Shown here one piece after another: positions 37,629-50,289 of a DNA stretch of 64,000 bases. The notes beneath the pieces are model-generated. The model was not told the DNA's origin. It did no database searches and was given only the letters and a program-made list of their open reading frames with translations. Origin of the DNA: Paguma larvata (taxonomy: Eukaryota; Chordata; Mammalia; Carnivora; Viverridae). The stretch covers positions 71,376,500 through 71,440,499 of the forward strand of contig CM057827.1 in the NCBI GenBank assembly GCA_030068075.1, read 5' to 3'. Both the position numbers and the translations under genes were made by a program. Numbering within the stretch: the stretch's first letter is position 1; every line of letters begins with the position of its first letter.

Positions 37629-37911
37629 AGCATCCGCAGTACCAAAGTAGGTGGCGGAGAGGCTGCCTGGGAGGCCGAGGTGTGCAGGGTGCCACTGCGG
37701 GCTTTGGCGTCGAGTGAAGCTGTGAATCCTCTTCCTGCTTCATTGCGCCTTTTGAAACCAATAAAAACAATTTCCAGGCTCTTCTCCAGGTCCTGTCTGT
37801 CCCCTGCAGTCTGAAGTAGTGCTTGAATCATTGCACCAGTCAGTACAGTCTTTTCCCTGCTGGGTGCCCAGGGACAGCAGCTTTGCTCTTCTTTCACCTC
37901 TGCATCTAACC
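37629..37911 (-). pseudogene. TRAV39: TRAV39-like variable pseudogene (V exon, frameshifted)
   Basis: The V exon relic begins after a TTTGCACAG acceptor. Segments resembling human TRAV39 lie in different frames: the first-Cys region (about WCNDSSTTSD) in one frame, the framework 2-3 region (QDLEKSLEIVF, FTASLDAKARSGTLH) in a second, and the terminal LSATYF in another. The codon expected to be the second Cys reads GGT (Gly). The 3' heptamer is degraded (CACTGCC at 37622-37628) and no good nonamer follows. I found no convincing leader exon. It lies between the TRAV38 copies and TRAV40 as in the human order, which supports the call. It cannot encode a V domain. Confidence 0.8.
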
Positions 37912-38315
37912 CTGTGCAAAGAGAACAGTTCATTAGGAGGAGTATCATTATCCCTACGATCCAGTTCCTCCCCGAGGAACCTCAGATGAGTCACCCTGAG
38001 CCGTGCCTCCATCCCTGAATGTTGTATGACAATTTCTTCCCCTCCATGGTTCCCTCGCCAATAAACCCTCAGCTCATAGTCTAGATGAACCCACAGAGTC
38101 CCTGTTAGTAGATTTTTCTTTTTCTTTTTTTTTTTTTCTGTCCAGTTCACTGAAGACTCAGATTTAGGAGCCTTGAAAGTTAGCAGGGGGATCTCCAAAT
38201 AGGTAATATTTTTTCTTTCTCCAGAGAAGCATAATTTCAGCAGATGTTACAACTGCTTAGAATCATCTCATGCAGTTCACTCAGTTCCTCCTTCTATGCT
38301 TTGGACAGAAGTTGG

Positions 38316-38372
38316 CGTGCACGTGTGTGCGTGTGCACGTGTGTGCGTGTGCACGTGTGTGCGTGCGCATGT
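38316..38372. repeat. GTGCAC-type purine-pyrimidine minisatellite
   Basis: About three copies of an 18-bp unit (gtgcacgtgtgtgcgt-like) forming a strictly alternating purine-pyrimidine run. Confidence 0.85.
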
Positions 38373-38499
38373 ATGGAAACAGTGTCCCTTTCAGGATAGT
38401 TTGAGAAATTACTGAAAAAGTAACCCATAGAATTATTGCGTACCTAAGTAGAATTTGCTCTTTGTAAGTCAGCAAGTTGTTTTTAAAAATTTCTTAGCA

Positions 38500-38726
38500 G
38501 GGATGCCTGGGTGACTCAGTCAGTTAAGCCTCCGACTTCAGCTCAGGTCGTGATCTCAGGTTTGTGGGTTCGAGCCCCCACCATGAGCTCTGCGCTGACA
38601 GCTCAGAAGCTGGATCTTGCTTCAGATTCTGTGTCTCTCTCTTTCTCTCTCTCTGCCCCACCCCCGCTCATGCTCTGTCTCTCTGTCTCTCTCAAAAATA
38701 AACATTAAAAAATGAATAAATAAAAT
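38500..38726 (+). mobile_element. Felid-type SINE
   Basis: Head gggatgcctgggtgactcag, aataaacatt tail; perfect 15-bp duplication aaaaatttcttagca at 38485-38499 and 38727-38741. Confidence 0.9.
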
Positions 38727-38783
38727 AAAAATTTCTTAGCAAATTAATTCTTAAAAATCTGGTTGATTCAGTCAGGATATTTA

Positions 38784-39137
38784 GTTAAGTGACAGAAATA
38801 TAATACAAATAAGCTTAGGCAAAACAAAATAGATGAACATAAAGGAAGGGAAGGAAAAATAAAATTAGATAAAAACAGAGGGGGAGGCAAACCATAAGAG
38901 ACTCTTAAATACAGAGAACAAATTGAGGGTTGATGGAGGAGAGGTGGGTGGGGGATGGGCAAACCGGGTGATGGGTACTAAGTAGGTTGATGGGCGAACT
39001 GGTTGATGGGCACTGGGTGTTGCATGGAAACGATGAATCACTAAATTCGACTCCTGAAGCCAACACTGCACTGTATGCTAACTAACTTGAATTTAAATTT
39101 AAAATCTTGGAAGGAAAAAAAAGAAAAGAAAAAAAAA
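38784..39137 (+). mobile_element. 5'-truncated carnivore L1 (3' end)
   Basis: The text aggcaaaccataagagactc, atgaatcactaaattc and the aatttaaa...tcttggaag end match the 3' UTR of carnivore L1 as I recall it. It ends in an A-rich tail and is flanked by gatatttag (38775-38783 and 39138-39146). Confidence 0.8.
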
Positions 39138-39146
39138 GATATTTAG

Positions 39147-40686
39147 AATCACAAACAGCATGATTCAGCAGTTGAGTATCCTTTCGGCACAAATTACGTT
39201 TGGGCTGAATTCTCAGCTGTAAATACTCTTCAACGTAGACAAAAGCAAAAGTAACAGAATCGCAGTCTTTATATATCTGAAATATACATACGAAAAAAAT
39301 CTACTTGGGAATATGTGTGCATGCATTTTTTAAAATTATTTCTTCAATATATTATTTGTATGAACTACAGTACCCGGTTAGGAAATGAGATGGGGATTTG
39401 GGGGAAAGAGATTTATTAAGGGAGTGCTCACAGAATGGGCCTGTCAGGGTGTGAGGGAGGCAGGCTTAGGCAGGTGGGGAAGTCTCAGCCAGGATGTGGC
39501 CTCCACTGGAGACCACAAGGATGATCACTCCCTAATGCATTTTGTACCCCTGTTATGCAGGGTTTGTAGTATAGAGGATGGTGAAAAAATAGGGGCATTA
39601 ATCAACCAAATGAGGTGATTCTCATTTGGCCTAAGGTAGCTGTCCGGACAAGGACTCTGCCATGAGCTGTTAGCAGCCAACACTCACAGCAGCTGGAGCC
39701 AGAGCTATGGACCGGTGGTGGGTGAGGCACTAAAGGCACCAACGCAATGCACTAGTTTTAAAACAACACTTGAACCCCATCCACAAATAAATAAATAAAT
39801 AAATGAAAACATCCACCTACTGACTTCGATGAGGTTAAAGTGTATTTAGGAATATATATGAAACAGGTCTCTTGGGCAGGGCTCCCTGTCTCTTTGTTAG
39901 GTTACCTTTGCCTGCTTCATACACAGTAGGCACGCAATGAATGTGAAATCAAATAGTTAAAAAACAAACAAACAAAAAACAAATAAGTTTAGGCAAGAAG
40001 AGAAATCCATTGGTTCCTGTAACGTTGGCGAACGCAGAAGTACATGTGGGTTTCGGGGATCCAGGGTGCCAGGGAACTGAATCCTGCAAGGATTCCACTC
40101 ACTGTATACCAGCTTTACTCACTCTGACCACAAAACAGGAGACATGGTTGCAACCATTGTCTACCTGGAGCTTATCGCATAGTGTAGCCACAAAGGAACG
40201 ACCAAGAATCCCTCTTTCCCACCCCAAATTTAAAAATTCTGGGGTAGGGTTTTGCTTATGTCGATCTGAGTCAGGTTTTCCTCCAGGGCGTCAATTTGTG
40301 ACTGCAGCAGAGTGTACATGATGTGACTGGCTCAGCTGGACCATCTGTCCATGTCTGGGTCATTCAGGGGTGTCTCAGATGGCTATGAAAGTAAGAAGGC
40401 AGCCTCCATTTGGACCACATGGTTACAGTTTATCTCTTACCAGGAGGGAGTTGCTGTTCTAAGTGAGCAAAATAATAGATGCCCACCACAACAGTGTTGT
40501 CTCAATGTGTGAACTTTTGGGGGTGGGGGTGGAAATTGGGAGGATGAGAAGGTTTCATTTCTTTAGGACTCCCCTAAATATGATTAGCTACCTCTGATGA
40601 ACTGGGTTAGTTTCTGAGATTGTTTGTCTTCCTACAAGTCGTGTATCTTTTCTGACTCATGTTAACTCTTGGAGAACACCATTACA
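39147..40686. other. Intergenic sequence, nothing recognised
   Basis: One 103-codon open frame at 40010-40321 lacks any recognisable protein character. Confidence 0.45.
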
Positions 40687-40922
40687 GCTTTTTTTTTTAA
40701 TGTTTATTTATTTTTGAGAGAGAGACAGAGAGAGAGAGAGAAAGAGAGTGCAAGCAGGGGAGGGGCAGGGAGAGAGAGACACACATACAGAATCTGAATC
40801 AGGCTCCAGGCTCTGAGCTGTCAGCACAGAGCCCGAAGTGGGGCTCGAACTCACGGAACATGAGACAATTGAACTGGGCCAAAGTCGGATGCTTAACTGA
40901 CTGAGCCCCCTAGGCGCTCCCC
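40687..40922 (-). mobile_element. Felid-type SINE
   Basis: Antisense: T-run, aatgtttatttatttttgag, a (ga)n tract, ending ctaggcgctcccc. Confidence 0.87.
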
Positions 40923-40999
40923 CATCACTGTTTCTTTAGGTCCTCAAATACCTCTAATGCAAGTTGTGGAAAAAAGACAGAATATGATAATAATAAGAC

Positions 41000-41220
41000 C
41001 TAATTAGAGAGAGAGCAGTGCTATATTCTAAGCACTGTGCTAAGCGAATGTACAATTGCATTTACTCCTCAGAACATCTATATTTTACAGAAAAGGAAAG
41101 TGGGATTTATAGGGGATAAATGTTAAGCTTGAGATCATGCAGCTGGCATAGTGATGGAGTGGGATTCCAACCCCACATCCTAACTCCTGAGTTAATGCCT
41201 AGTCTTGTGCTTTTCTGTGT
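41000..41220 (+). mobile_element. MIR element
   Basis: ttctaagcactgtgctaagc, ttttacagaaaaggaaag and agatcatgcagctggcatag match MIR. Confidence 0.65.
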
Positions 41221-41949
41221 AACAAGCTCTGGTTAGGATTTGGGGGCAGTGATTTTTCACCCATTATCCTCACCACAGTCAGTGTGGGACAGTGCAGAAC
41301 AGCTTTATCCACATAATTTCTCCCTTTAAAAACCCAAAACTCAATCCTCTACTGTCTCAGGCAAATTCCCACTAAAATTCCCTTCCCTGCGTGAACTCTC
41401 TATAACTAATAGAACCATTCAGTGCTGATTTTTCTTCTTGAGAAGGACACTAACATAGAAAACATGGGCTAGTAAATAGCCTCTGCCAACAGAGGTGGGT
41501 TGGTAAAATGAAGAGCAGATGATGGAGGTCACTGAAAGCTAGCCAAAGGGACTTCTATTTGTGTAAAAAATAGGAACCATTATGAGATTTTGAATACTGA
41601 ACTGATATAATGAAAAGATATTTTTAAAAGAAGGGTGTGGCTGTGGTACAGAGGGTGGTTGGGAGTGAGCGAAATGGGGCAAAAGTCAAGAAAGTCTTCA
41701 ATAATGGCAAACATGTCTTTCAACTTGGCGGGAGGAATTATATGTATATGTAGTAACTTGCTGGGTGTGTGTGGAACATAGAAGAGACAGAATTCAGGTT
41801 TTTTCCCCTTATAATTCAATGCAGACTTTGGAATTATAAAATAATATAAATTTTTAGAAAGTTAGAGTTCAAATGAAAAAGTTATTGATTTCTCAAAATT
41901 ATCCCTGTCATTAAGGTCTATTTACACAAAGTACTGATAATTTTAAAAA

Positions 41950-42740
41950 TTCCTTCCTGGGATGGTCTTATGTCACCTTTCTCATTCTTAATGTGTATTT
42001 GTGTTTTCTCTCTTCTTTCTTAACAGATTTTCTAGAACTCTCAGCTTAATAAATTCTAATTTTTGTTTTGCTTTTAAATTAATTCCTACCTTTATGATTC
42101 GACTTTTCCCTTCTCCATTGTGGCTTATTTTGCTTATTATCTTTTTTTAATGTCTTGAATTGAAGATTTGGCTACTTTATTTGACTGTTTATTAATAAAT
42201 GTATCAAGGTTGCGCATTTTCTTATGGGTTTTGCTTTGAACGAATTCACAGATTTTTATATGTAGTGTTATTATTAGCGTTAATTTTTAATGACCTGCAG
42301 TTTTAACTTTTAGTTCTTTGAACTGGAAATTATTTAGAATACCGTAAGTGGTTAATTCCTTTCCAAATCATTTATTGACTATCTTTTAATTATTAATTTC
42401 TAGCTTTATTGCATTGTGTTCAGAGAATATAGCTTTTATGAATCTTTCCTATAGCTTCTTTGAGTCATAATACATGCTCATGTTTTGGTAAATGTTCTAT
42501 GGCTATGTGTGTATATATATATACACACACACACACGCACACACACACATATATATGTATATATATGTAAGTTTATTTTTTCATCTCCCTCCTTCTCTTT
42601 CTTTCTCTGACAAATAGATATTAAGGTATCCCATACTTATTGTTGTCAAATTATTCTTATATTTCCAACAAATTTTGCTTTATAGTTTTCTGATGTAATC
42701 TTGTTTTTGAATAAAAGTGGGCTCCTTCATGAACTCGTCC
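41950..42740 (-). mobile_element. Ancient L1 fragment (antisense ORF2-like)
   Basis: T-rich text such as attgcattgtgttcagagaa and ttctatggctatgtg resembles antisense L1 ORF2. It is interrupted by a TA/CA microsatellite. Confidence 0.5.
42487..42566. repeat. (TG/TA/CA)n microsatellite
   Basis: tatatatatatacacacacacac passes into acacacacacatatatatg within an old L1. It is near-palindromic. Confidence 0.9.
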
Positions 42741-43870
42741 AATCCATTTTTGAATTCAGCAAATAACTACTGAAAATCCACTGTCTTCCAGATCCCGGAT
42801 CGAGCTCTTAGGTTATGACAATGAGCAGGACAGACTCCATCCCTAATGTCCTGGAATGTGCAGCCTCCTAGAGAAGGTGACATGAATACTACACAATGAT
42901 TGTCACTAAGCATGGAGGATGTGTGACAAGAGAAGTACATGGTGTCATAGGAGATTTAGCAGGCAGTTATACTTGAATCAAAAGGGCTAGGAAAGGCCTC
43001 CCTGATGAAGTAACATTCAAGTTCAAATAGGCACATTTTAAGATCTGAAGGCAGACAGTGTCAGTCAGGGTTCTAGCAGAAACTCGCGCACACAAGAATT
43101 GCAAAATTTGAGGAGAGTTGAACATGGCTCTAGTTTTAAAAGCGTAAGCAGGGTGTAGGAAACATATAAAGGATAGTGCTGTGCTCTGGGACGAGGATCA
43201 GTCCAGGCCTTAAATGGAACAGAAAGACTGATTACTGGAATCGGGAGCAAGAGAGGCTGTATGGACAGACCATCTCAAAGAGCTGACCTGTGATAGAGGG
43301 TCAACGTCAGCCTATGTGAATCTCACAGGGAAATGCTGGGGGAATAGATACCCTGACCCTTATGCTCCTTTTCTTCTCCTTTATCTCTGCAGGTGCTCCC
43401 CTTGGGCCAAAACTAACTAAAAGGCAGAAGACAAGACAGCCCATTGATGCGGTCCCTACAGGTCAGCCACCTGGGCCCAGAGCAGGGTGTAGAAGGATGA
43501 AGAGAGGACCCGAAAGGGCAAACAGGAAATATTAAACACACAGTCCGAGGTGGTGAAAGCTGAGAGATGGAAGATAAGGCCAGAGAAGTAAGCCCAGATC
43601 AAGGAAGGCATGTGAGCATGGGTGATGAGTTTAGATTTTGTCCTATGGGAAATGGGCAGTCATTGGTTAATTTTAAACAATAGTGAAATGATCACATTTG
43701 CGTGTTTCAAATGATAACTGGCTGTAGTGAGGAAATACCTTGGATGGAATGGTAATTTCCTTAACTTCACTAGCATGGGGACACTGGAGGAAGTGGACTT
43801 ACAGTGGTGAGGTCATGAGCTCAATTTGGGGCCTTTCAAGATTAAAGCATCTAGGTAGGTCTAGACTCAG
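42740..43870 (+). mobile_element. L2 remnant, interrupted
   Basis: L2-like blocks at 42,760-43,040 (aggaaaggcctccctgatgaag) and 43,610-43,760 (tttagattttgtcctatggg, gaaatgatcacatttg) flank about 430 bp of other sequence (43,060-43,490). Confidence 0.5.
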
Positions 43871-45888
43871 AAGGGTCTGGGCCACCACCACCAATTTGTC
43901 AGTATAGACTAGTTAATAGATGTTTGGGGGGGTTAGACACTTATGGGATGGCTTAGTATCTGTGTGTAGTCTAGGGGCAGAATGTTTTTCCTTTCATCCC
44001 GTCTAGGTTCTTGGGCTGGTCTAATAATTAACTTGATATAAAACAGCTTAACCGGAGAAAGGAAGTTTAATTTAGTGCCTATGGGAGCTTCAAAGATAGG
44101 AGACTCAAGGGCAAGTTGAGCAGTTGAGGTGTATAGGCCATCCTGAGCTAAGGAAAGGGATGGGGGCCTTGGGCTTCAACAGGCAGGAGGGTATTCACAG
44201 GATAATACGAAGAGAAAATCTTTGGAAATCAGATGTTCTCCCTGCCATGCACATAGATTTTTCAGATAAAAATTTGTCCCTGGTAATTCCTCTCCTTCTG
44301 TGCCAGGCCCCCTATCTAAATTCCTTTAGGTAGTTCAAGGGGGAAGGTACAAGTTTTTAAGTCTGCTGGATTTTGATTGACTTCAGCTCAAAATAATCCA
44401 CATGCTAAAATGACACATTTTGAGGTGGCGTATTGTGGTCCCCTTTAGTGTAGGGATTAGGAACCCCAGAACTCAAGAAACTGGTAGAGAAGGTACAGCC
44501 TTTAAAAGAAAAGGAAAGTAGGGAGGTCTAAGAAGATAGGAGAAAAACCTGGAGAACTTTGAGAAGTCATGCTTTTGAGTTATTTCATGACAAGTGCACT
44601 CCCAGCATGCACTCGCTGAGTCAGGGTAGACTTTTGTTATACAGGATACCAGGACAACGCTAATGAGGTCATTTCAAGAAAGGGGGAACTTCGTGCTGAC
44701 ATTTGATAGACTTTCTTCGTCTCCCAGAGTAACTGTGGCCTAGAATTCTGAAACCCTTTAAGGAAGATAAGAATTTGAGTTTTCTTTTTACAGAATCTTC
44801 ATTTCTGCAGATTCTGCTTTTGCGAAGCTGGTGTCCAAAGCCAGAATGTGCCACACGATTGGAAAAAAAGGTATACAGTCCATGGGCTTTGACACTCTTA
44901 CTATAAATGAATCATCTACTTTTGTTTACCTTCATTGCTAAATTCAGACTATTGAAAAATAATTAGGGATGTCTCAAGACATGTGGTCCATTAGATTTCC
45001 TCTCAGAAAAAAGTCTTTAAATGTCAGGATATCAAACTAAATAAAAAATGGCCAGCTATCTTTCTGTCCAACCTAGATGTATGTGGAACCAAGATTTTAT
45101 AGTTTAGGTATTAGGAAGTGCTTATCTGATTCAGAGCCAGAATGGTCTTAACTGTGGTAAAGAATAAAATTCTCATACAAATAAAGAGTGAGTCTGTGCC
45201 CCAGTTTTATTAAAGTTCTTGGCGAGAGAACATTAATAATAAGAATAGCTGATTCCATGAGTGCTTACAGGAAACAAGATATAAATGTACAGATAGCAAA
45301 ATAAAATATTGGTAGAGTTGATACAACAATTTGAGGCTAGTTTTTCTTCCAGTCTATGAACTCTTAACACCTCTTCTATTTCCGTAGGTTAACCTCCAAT
45401 ACACAGGGGTGTAAACTGTATGAGCCTTTCTCAGTTATAGATTGCCAGGGAAATATGCTGTGACAAGCAAGTTACATTCCCCAAGAGTGTCAGGTAAGTT
45501 CTTACTGGGAAATACTCTTGCATGACAGAGAAAAACACCGGTCTAGCAATCATCATTTTTTTCTCCCAAGATAGGGACAACTTTCTCTTTCACAATGTTA
45601 TTAATGAATGGCCATGGCATTTAAAACTGCCTTTCCCAAGATAAAGATACATGTGTATTTTGCTTTGAGGAGGCAAATTATGCTCAGAGACTGAATTTGT
45701 CTTTGTCAGCAATGTATTTAATACAGATTCACGGAGGGAATTTCACAGGCCAATAGCATGCAGGAAAATGTCTCTTAATAAGCCAATAAAGAAATAATAT
45801 ACTCCAAACCAACGATAGATTAATCACACTATTGTTCCAGGCAAGGGGAGGTAAAAGGAATAAAGTCCATATTTAGTTGAGGTATACC
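43871..45888. other. Intergenic; possible old LTR-like repeat near 44,020-44,480
   Basis: gatataaaacagcttaaccgg and gaagtttaatttagtgcc look repeat-derived; nothing else supported. Confidence 0.3.
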
Positions 45889-46100
45889 TTTTTTTTTAAA
45901 TTTTATTTATTTATTTATTTTGAGAGAAACAGGGACAGCATGAGTGAGGGAGGGCCAGAGAGAGAGAGAGAGAGGCAGTGATTGAGAATCCCAAGCAGGC
46001 TCTAAGCTCACTGCGCAGAACCCAACACGGGATGTGAGATCATGACCTAAGGCAAAACCAAGAATCAGAAGCCTAACTGACTGAATCACTCAGGCACCCG
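45889..46100 (-). mobile_element. Carnivore SINE
   Basis: Antisense diverged copy with a (ttta)n tail, ending tcactcaggcaccc. Confidence 0.82.
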
Positions 46101-48129
46101 CAAAATATTCATTTAATAGGAGTTGGTACTTGGGGAGAGATGGCTTCACTGACCAAGAGCTGATGTCCAGTTGCAACCCCCAGAGTAAAAGTCCCCTGTT
46201 GGTCGAGCATGTTGCTAGGGAACGATGGAGTTGGTGTTGAGGGACAAGATGATCTTCATGGGGCCACTGTATGGCTTTCCCCAATGCTGGTCAAACAGGC
46301 CTTTCTCTTGGCAGAAGCTAATTGCCCTATGGTTTATACAGAGATCTCTTTAGATCAGCAGAGGCCCCTTGCCCAGACCAAGAACTCTCAGATACTTCTC
46401 ACAAACCCTTGGTAATTATGTATTAAATATATCCTTGACATCGTTGCTTCTTTGTGTTTTTATTGATAAGCCCTCAGTGGGGCCCCTCAATAGCTAGTTC
46501 TTATCAGTGAAAACAAATAATATGATAACATTCTGACACAATGTCCCTTCATTCTTCTATCGGAACAACTTTCCTCCAAAAAAACCTTCATTTTTTATTT
46601 GTCTGAAATAAACTAGTGGATTGAAAACAACTTCACTTAAATCATGCACAAGTTGAATTGAAATCATATGAAACCAATACACATTAGTGTGCAGAATGAC
46701 TTTGTGTCATGCAAGAGCTCAATCCTTACTGCTTTCTAACTCCTCAGGAGCTATTCTTCCCATCCGGAAATGTCCAACACATTTTGGGAAATTTATCAGG
46801 TTTATTGAAACTTAAGGCTCTTTCCTTCAAATTTCTTCCTTATTTTCCTCAAACCTCCTTCCTGAATGAAGACTTCCACTTACTGAGAACAAGTCAGTAA
46901 TATTTAGGGCAGTCTAATGCAGTGATCTTCAAACAATGGAACAGATAGATATTTTAAGAGAATCAATGTCGAAATCCTCAACTTCTCCATCTATCCTTTC
47001 CTAAAAATGGTCTGCCTGAGAACTTGACTGTGGTTCTCAACTCACAGCTGTGCGTCTCCAGATTTCACAAGAAAGGATCTTTCTCCTGCAATTTAAAAAC
47101 CTCCGGGGCATTAAGGAAAGAGTACTTCTTTTTGTTTGTGTAGGAAGACTCCTTCAATAACATCATTATAGATCCCAGTCATTTCATTAAGAAATGCATT
47201 TGCAAAGAACTTTTTATCTTTTGTGGTAAAAATCTTTTTGAAACGGTAGTATTTTTAAGTAGCTTTCATCAAATGTGCATTATTAATAATTATATTTACA
47301 ATTCAACCTCGGACCACTTACAATATGCTCCGAGGAAGTAAAAAGAGTAATCATTTCGATCTCCTACATGTGTTTCTGTTGCAGAAATTTTGAGTCAATA
47401 AAAGACTTTTAATGAAAAATATGTGATATTAAATCTGCAGAAGTTGAATGGAAATACGATTTTAAGGAAAGAAAAAAAGCAATTGTTATTGTAGCTTCAA
47501 CTATTAATGGGGACTTTGTTCATAAATTTTAATTGGGTGTTTATGGGTAGCAAATCACCTTAGTATTAAGATTTCATCGCATATATTTAAAAGCTGTTCT
47601 ATAATTTTATTTGAAAATGTCAATATTTATAATAGAGTGGAATTTATAACCTCCACAGCTATTTAAACATTTACAGTAACGATCAAATATTTTAGAAGTC
47701 AGCTTCAAAATGCATGATCGCATAGTTTCCCTAAGTTTGACTGCCGTTAATCCAGTGCACTGGTTGGTCTACAAATAGGAACATGTCTTGATGCCATGCA
47801 GGGTTACCGTCAGTGTATATGTATGTGTGATCCTTTAGCCATTCTTAAATTTGTATCTTGTATAGCCTGGTGGAAAATATCACTCAAATTCATGAGACCT
47901 CTTGAATGTTTCTCCTTAAATGTGAATCTGAATGAAGTAAGACAGAAGAAGGGACTCTTAGATCTGATAGCCTTCATCCTTCTCAATTTGCAGACATTCC
48001 GTGCAAGAAATTATTAAACTGTCATTCTGAGATACTGTCTCTACAGTATCTAAGGTTATCTGTCTTAGCTTTCCTGTTAAGCAGAAAGCGTTTCCTTCTG
48101 TCAAGAGTTTGAAACTTCTGTTTCTGGTT
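46101..48129. other. Intergenic sequence, nothing recognised
   Basis: AT-rich with no V exon or clear repeat seen. Confidence 0.45.
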
Positions 48130-48139
48130 GACTGATTCC

Positions 48140-48363
48140 CGGGGCACCTGGGTGGCTCAGTTGGTTAAGCATCTGAGTCTTGATTTTGGCTCAGGTCATG
48201 ATCTCATAGTTTGTGTGTTCAAGCCCACCTCAGGCTCTGTGCTGACAGTGTGGAGCCTGCTTGGGATCCTCTCTCTCTCTCTCTCTTTCTCTGCCACTCC
48301 CCTGCTTGTGCTCTCTCTCTCTCTCTCAAAATAAATAAATAAGCTCAAAAAAAAAAAAAAAAA
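48140..48363 (+). mobile_element. Felid-type SINE
   Basis: Head gggcacctgggtggctcag, poly-A tail; duplication gactgattcc at 48130-48139 and 48364-48373. Confidence 0.9.
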
Positions 48364-49090
48364 GACTGATTCCTGGTGATGTAGAGAGTAAAGTGTCCAG
48401 AGAAGAGTAGATCTAAGAATGAAAGTCCAAGCTAGGAGGAGAGTGAGTGCTTTAAAGCCTCATGCTGTCAGTTTTTGTTTACCGCCAAAGCAGGTGACAA
48501 GTGACAGCAAAGCAAGTAAGAAGCAAAATATGCATAGGGATTAACTAATGCAGTCTCCATACCCAAGGTTTCTGCTCTGATCAAGTTCTTAAGCAAAGAC
48601 TAAGATTAATATAGGCACATGTGCTATTTGTGATTTATAATTAGAAATATATATTTGGTCTTTGTCCCCATTTCTGCCACACAGCATCTAAAATTCTTGG
48701 AATTTCATTTGGTGAAAGGGATTGTTTATGTTAATGAAGTGATTTAGGGACTGCACCTAAGGATCGGGGCCGGTGGCAAAGGAGCCAACCATGTAATTAG
48801 AAGGTTGGAATTTTCAATTGAACAGTAAATTCCTGGCTCAGTAAAGGGTCCCCACCAGACTTCTGTTCTAACACTAAGACTGTCTCCTCCCAACCTGTGT
48901 CCACTCTGATATTCGTACCAAATCCAAACGGGTTATTAAATATCAGGCAAAAGGTTTTTAATATCATCCGTACCTGGAAGGAAACACAATATATACAATA
49001 CATGACCAATATGACAAATAGTCTAGTAGGTGAGAGAAAGCTGATGCAGGCTAATGGAGAAACACAAGAAAAGGGTTTTAAAGTTTAAAT

Positions 49091-50005
49091 TAAGAATATT
49101 GAGATGGGGAGACTTCCCTGGAATACCTGGTGTGGAGGTCACTTTCAGGCAAGCAGGCTTGAGCATTGGAATGTAAAAAGGGCCACAGGGCCCACCTGGC
49201 TGAATATAAACAGGCCCATCAGATGACCCACCTCAAAATATCCATCAGCCCTAACTGACCAATGGGCTACTTAAAACCAGGCACAGGTAACCAAAACAGG
49301 GAAGATCTCATACATAACGGTACCTCCTCGACTTCCCCCTTTAAATATGGTGCCCACCCACTGCCTGGTTGCAGACAGCATTTCCTCTGCTATCCTGGCC
49401 TCCGCTCCCTGGCGGTGTATTCAATAAACTTCCATGCCTTTGTTCTGCCTCAGGTGAATCCTTTCGCTGTCCACCGGCTTCCACCTGATCGCCACCTCTC
49501 ATTTGGAGGCCTCCAACCAATCCTGAGACACCACACCTGGGTGAGTCCAGTATAACCACAAGGGTCCTTGTAAAAAGTGGGGAGCCTCTGGAAGGTACAA
49601 AGCAGGGAGAGATGTGATCCTATTCATGCTTTGATGGGGATCCCATGCTAAGAACAGCATGTTGGGGGAAAGGGTGGAAACGAGGGTCAAGACGGAGAAG
49701 GAGATGATATGGCGGTGGTAGCAGAGGTCAAAATGATACGGTTGTAGGTTTTGAAGATGGAAGTCAGCTGAGAGCCGGGAGTGTGGCAGCCTCTGGAAGT
49801 TAGCAAAGTCTCAAGGTTTCACCCCTCACCCCCGACTCCCACCCCCACCCTGAGACTCTAGAAGGAATGCAGCCTCGCCATTGCTTTAGTTTTAATTTAG
49901 TTTGACTTCTGACCTTCAAAAGGTAAGATAATAAATTTATATTGTTTAAGCCACTATATTTGTGATTATTCATTTCAGCAGCAGTAGGAAACCAATAGAG
50001 CAGGT
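49091..50005 (+). mobile_element. MLT1-type (MaLR) LTR remnant, split by the solo LTR
   Basis: The left piece (gagatggggagacttccctgg) and right piece (cacaagggtccttg at 49557, then the 3' end ataataaattt...ttgtttaagccacta at about 49928-49955 and aggaaaccaatag) fit the ancient MLT1 LTR consensus as I recall it. The solo LTR at 49131-49535 sits inside. Confidence 0.55.
49131..49535 (+). mobile_element. Solo LTR, class I (gammaretrovirus-like) endogenous retrovirus
   Basis: A 405-bp element begins TGTGG and ends CCACA (inverted ends) and is flanked by the 5-bp duplication CCTGG (49126-49130 and 49536-49540). It has a CCAAT box (49259), a TATA-like tttaaata (49340) and a polyadenylation signal aataaa (49423-49428), in the right order for U3-R-U5 on the plus strand. 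No internal retroviral sequence adjoins, so it is a recombination-derived solo LTR. It interrupts an older MLT1-type LTR. Confidence 0.8.
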
Positions 50006-50289
50006 TCTAAGTCTGAGGCTGCTGGTGACTCTTTGCCGTCACTTGGCCAAAGCCTACTTCAGAATAAAGCCAAAATAAAGAAGAGAAGTGCAGGGCAAGT
50101 TATGGGTGATATCATTTGAATACTCAGACCCAGACTTCTTGAAGAGGTAGTTAGCCTGGGTTTTTCAGTTTTTTTAACCAACAAATTTTTTGTTTTTTGC
50201 TTTAGTCGCTCTGACCTGGGCTCTTTCATACTCGTATATGATGTGGAAATATTGGGGTTCGGAGCCGATGGCTAAGGAAGCATTCTTGA

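Noticed and set aside
38316..38372. Regular spaced repeats as a CRISPR array
   Set aside because: Simple minisatellite in a vertebrate genome, without unique spacers.
40010..40321. 103-codon open frame on the plus strand
   Set aside because: No recognisable domain, no promoter or splice context; unsupported.
46209..46415. Possible gene fragment near 46.2-46.4 kb
   Set aside because: No family recognised and no conservation evidence; frame is short and adjoins a SINE.
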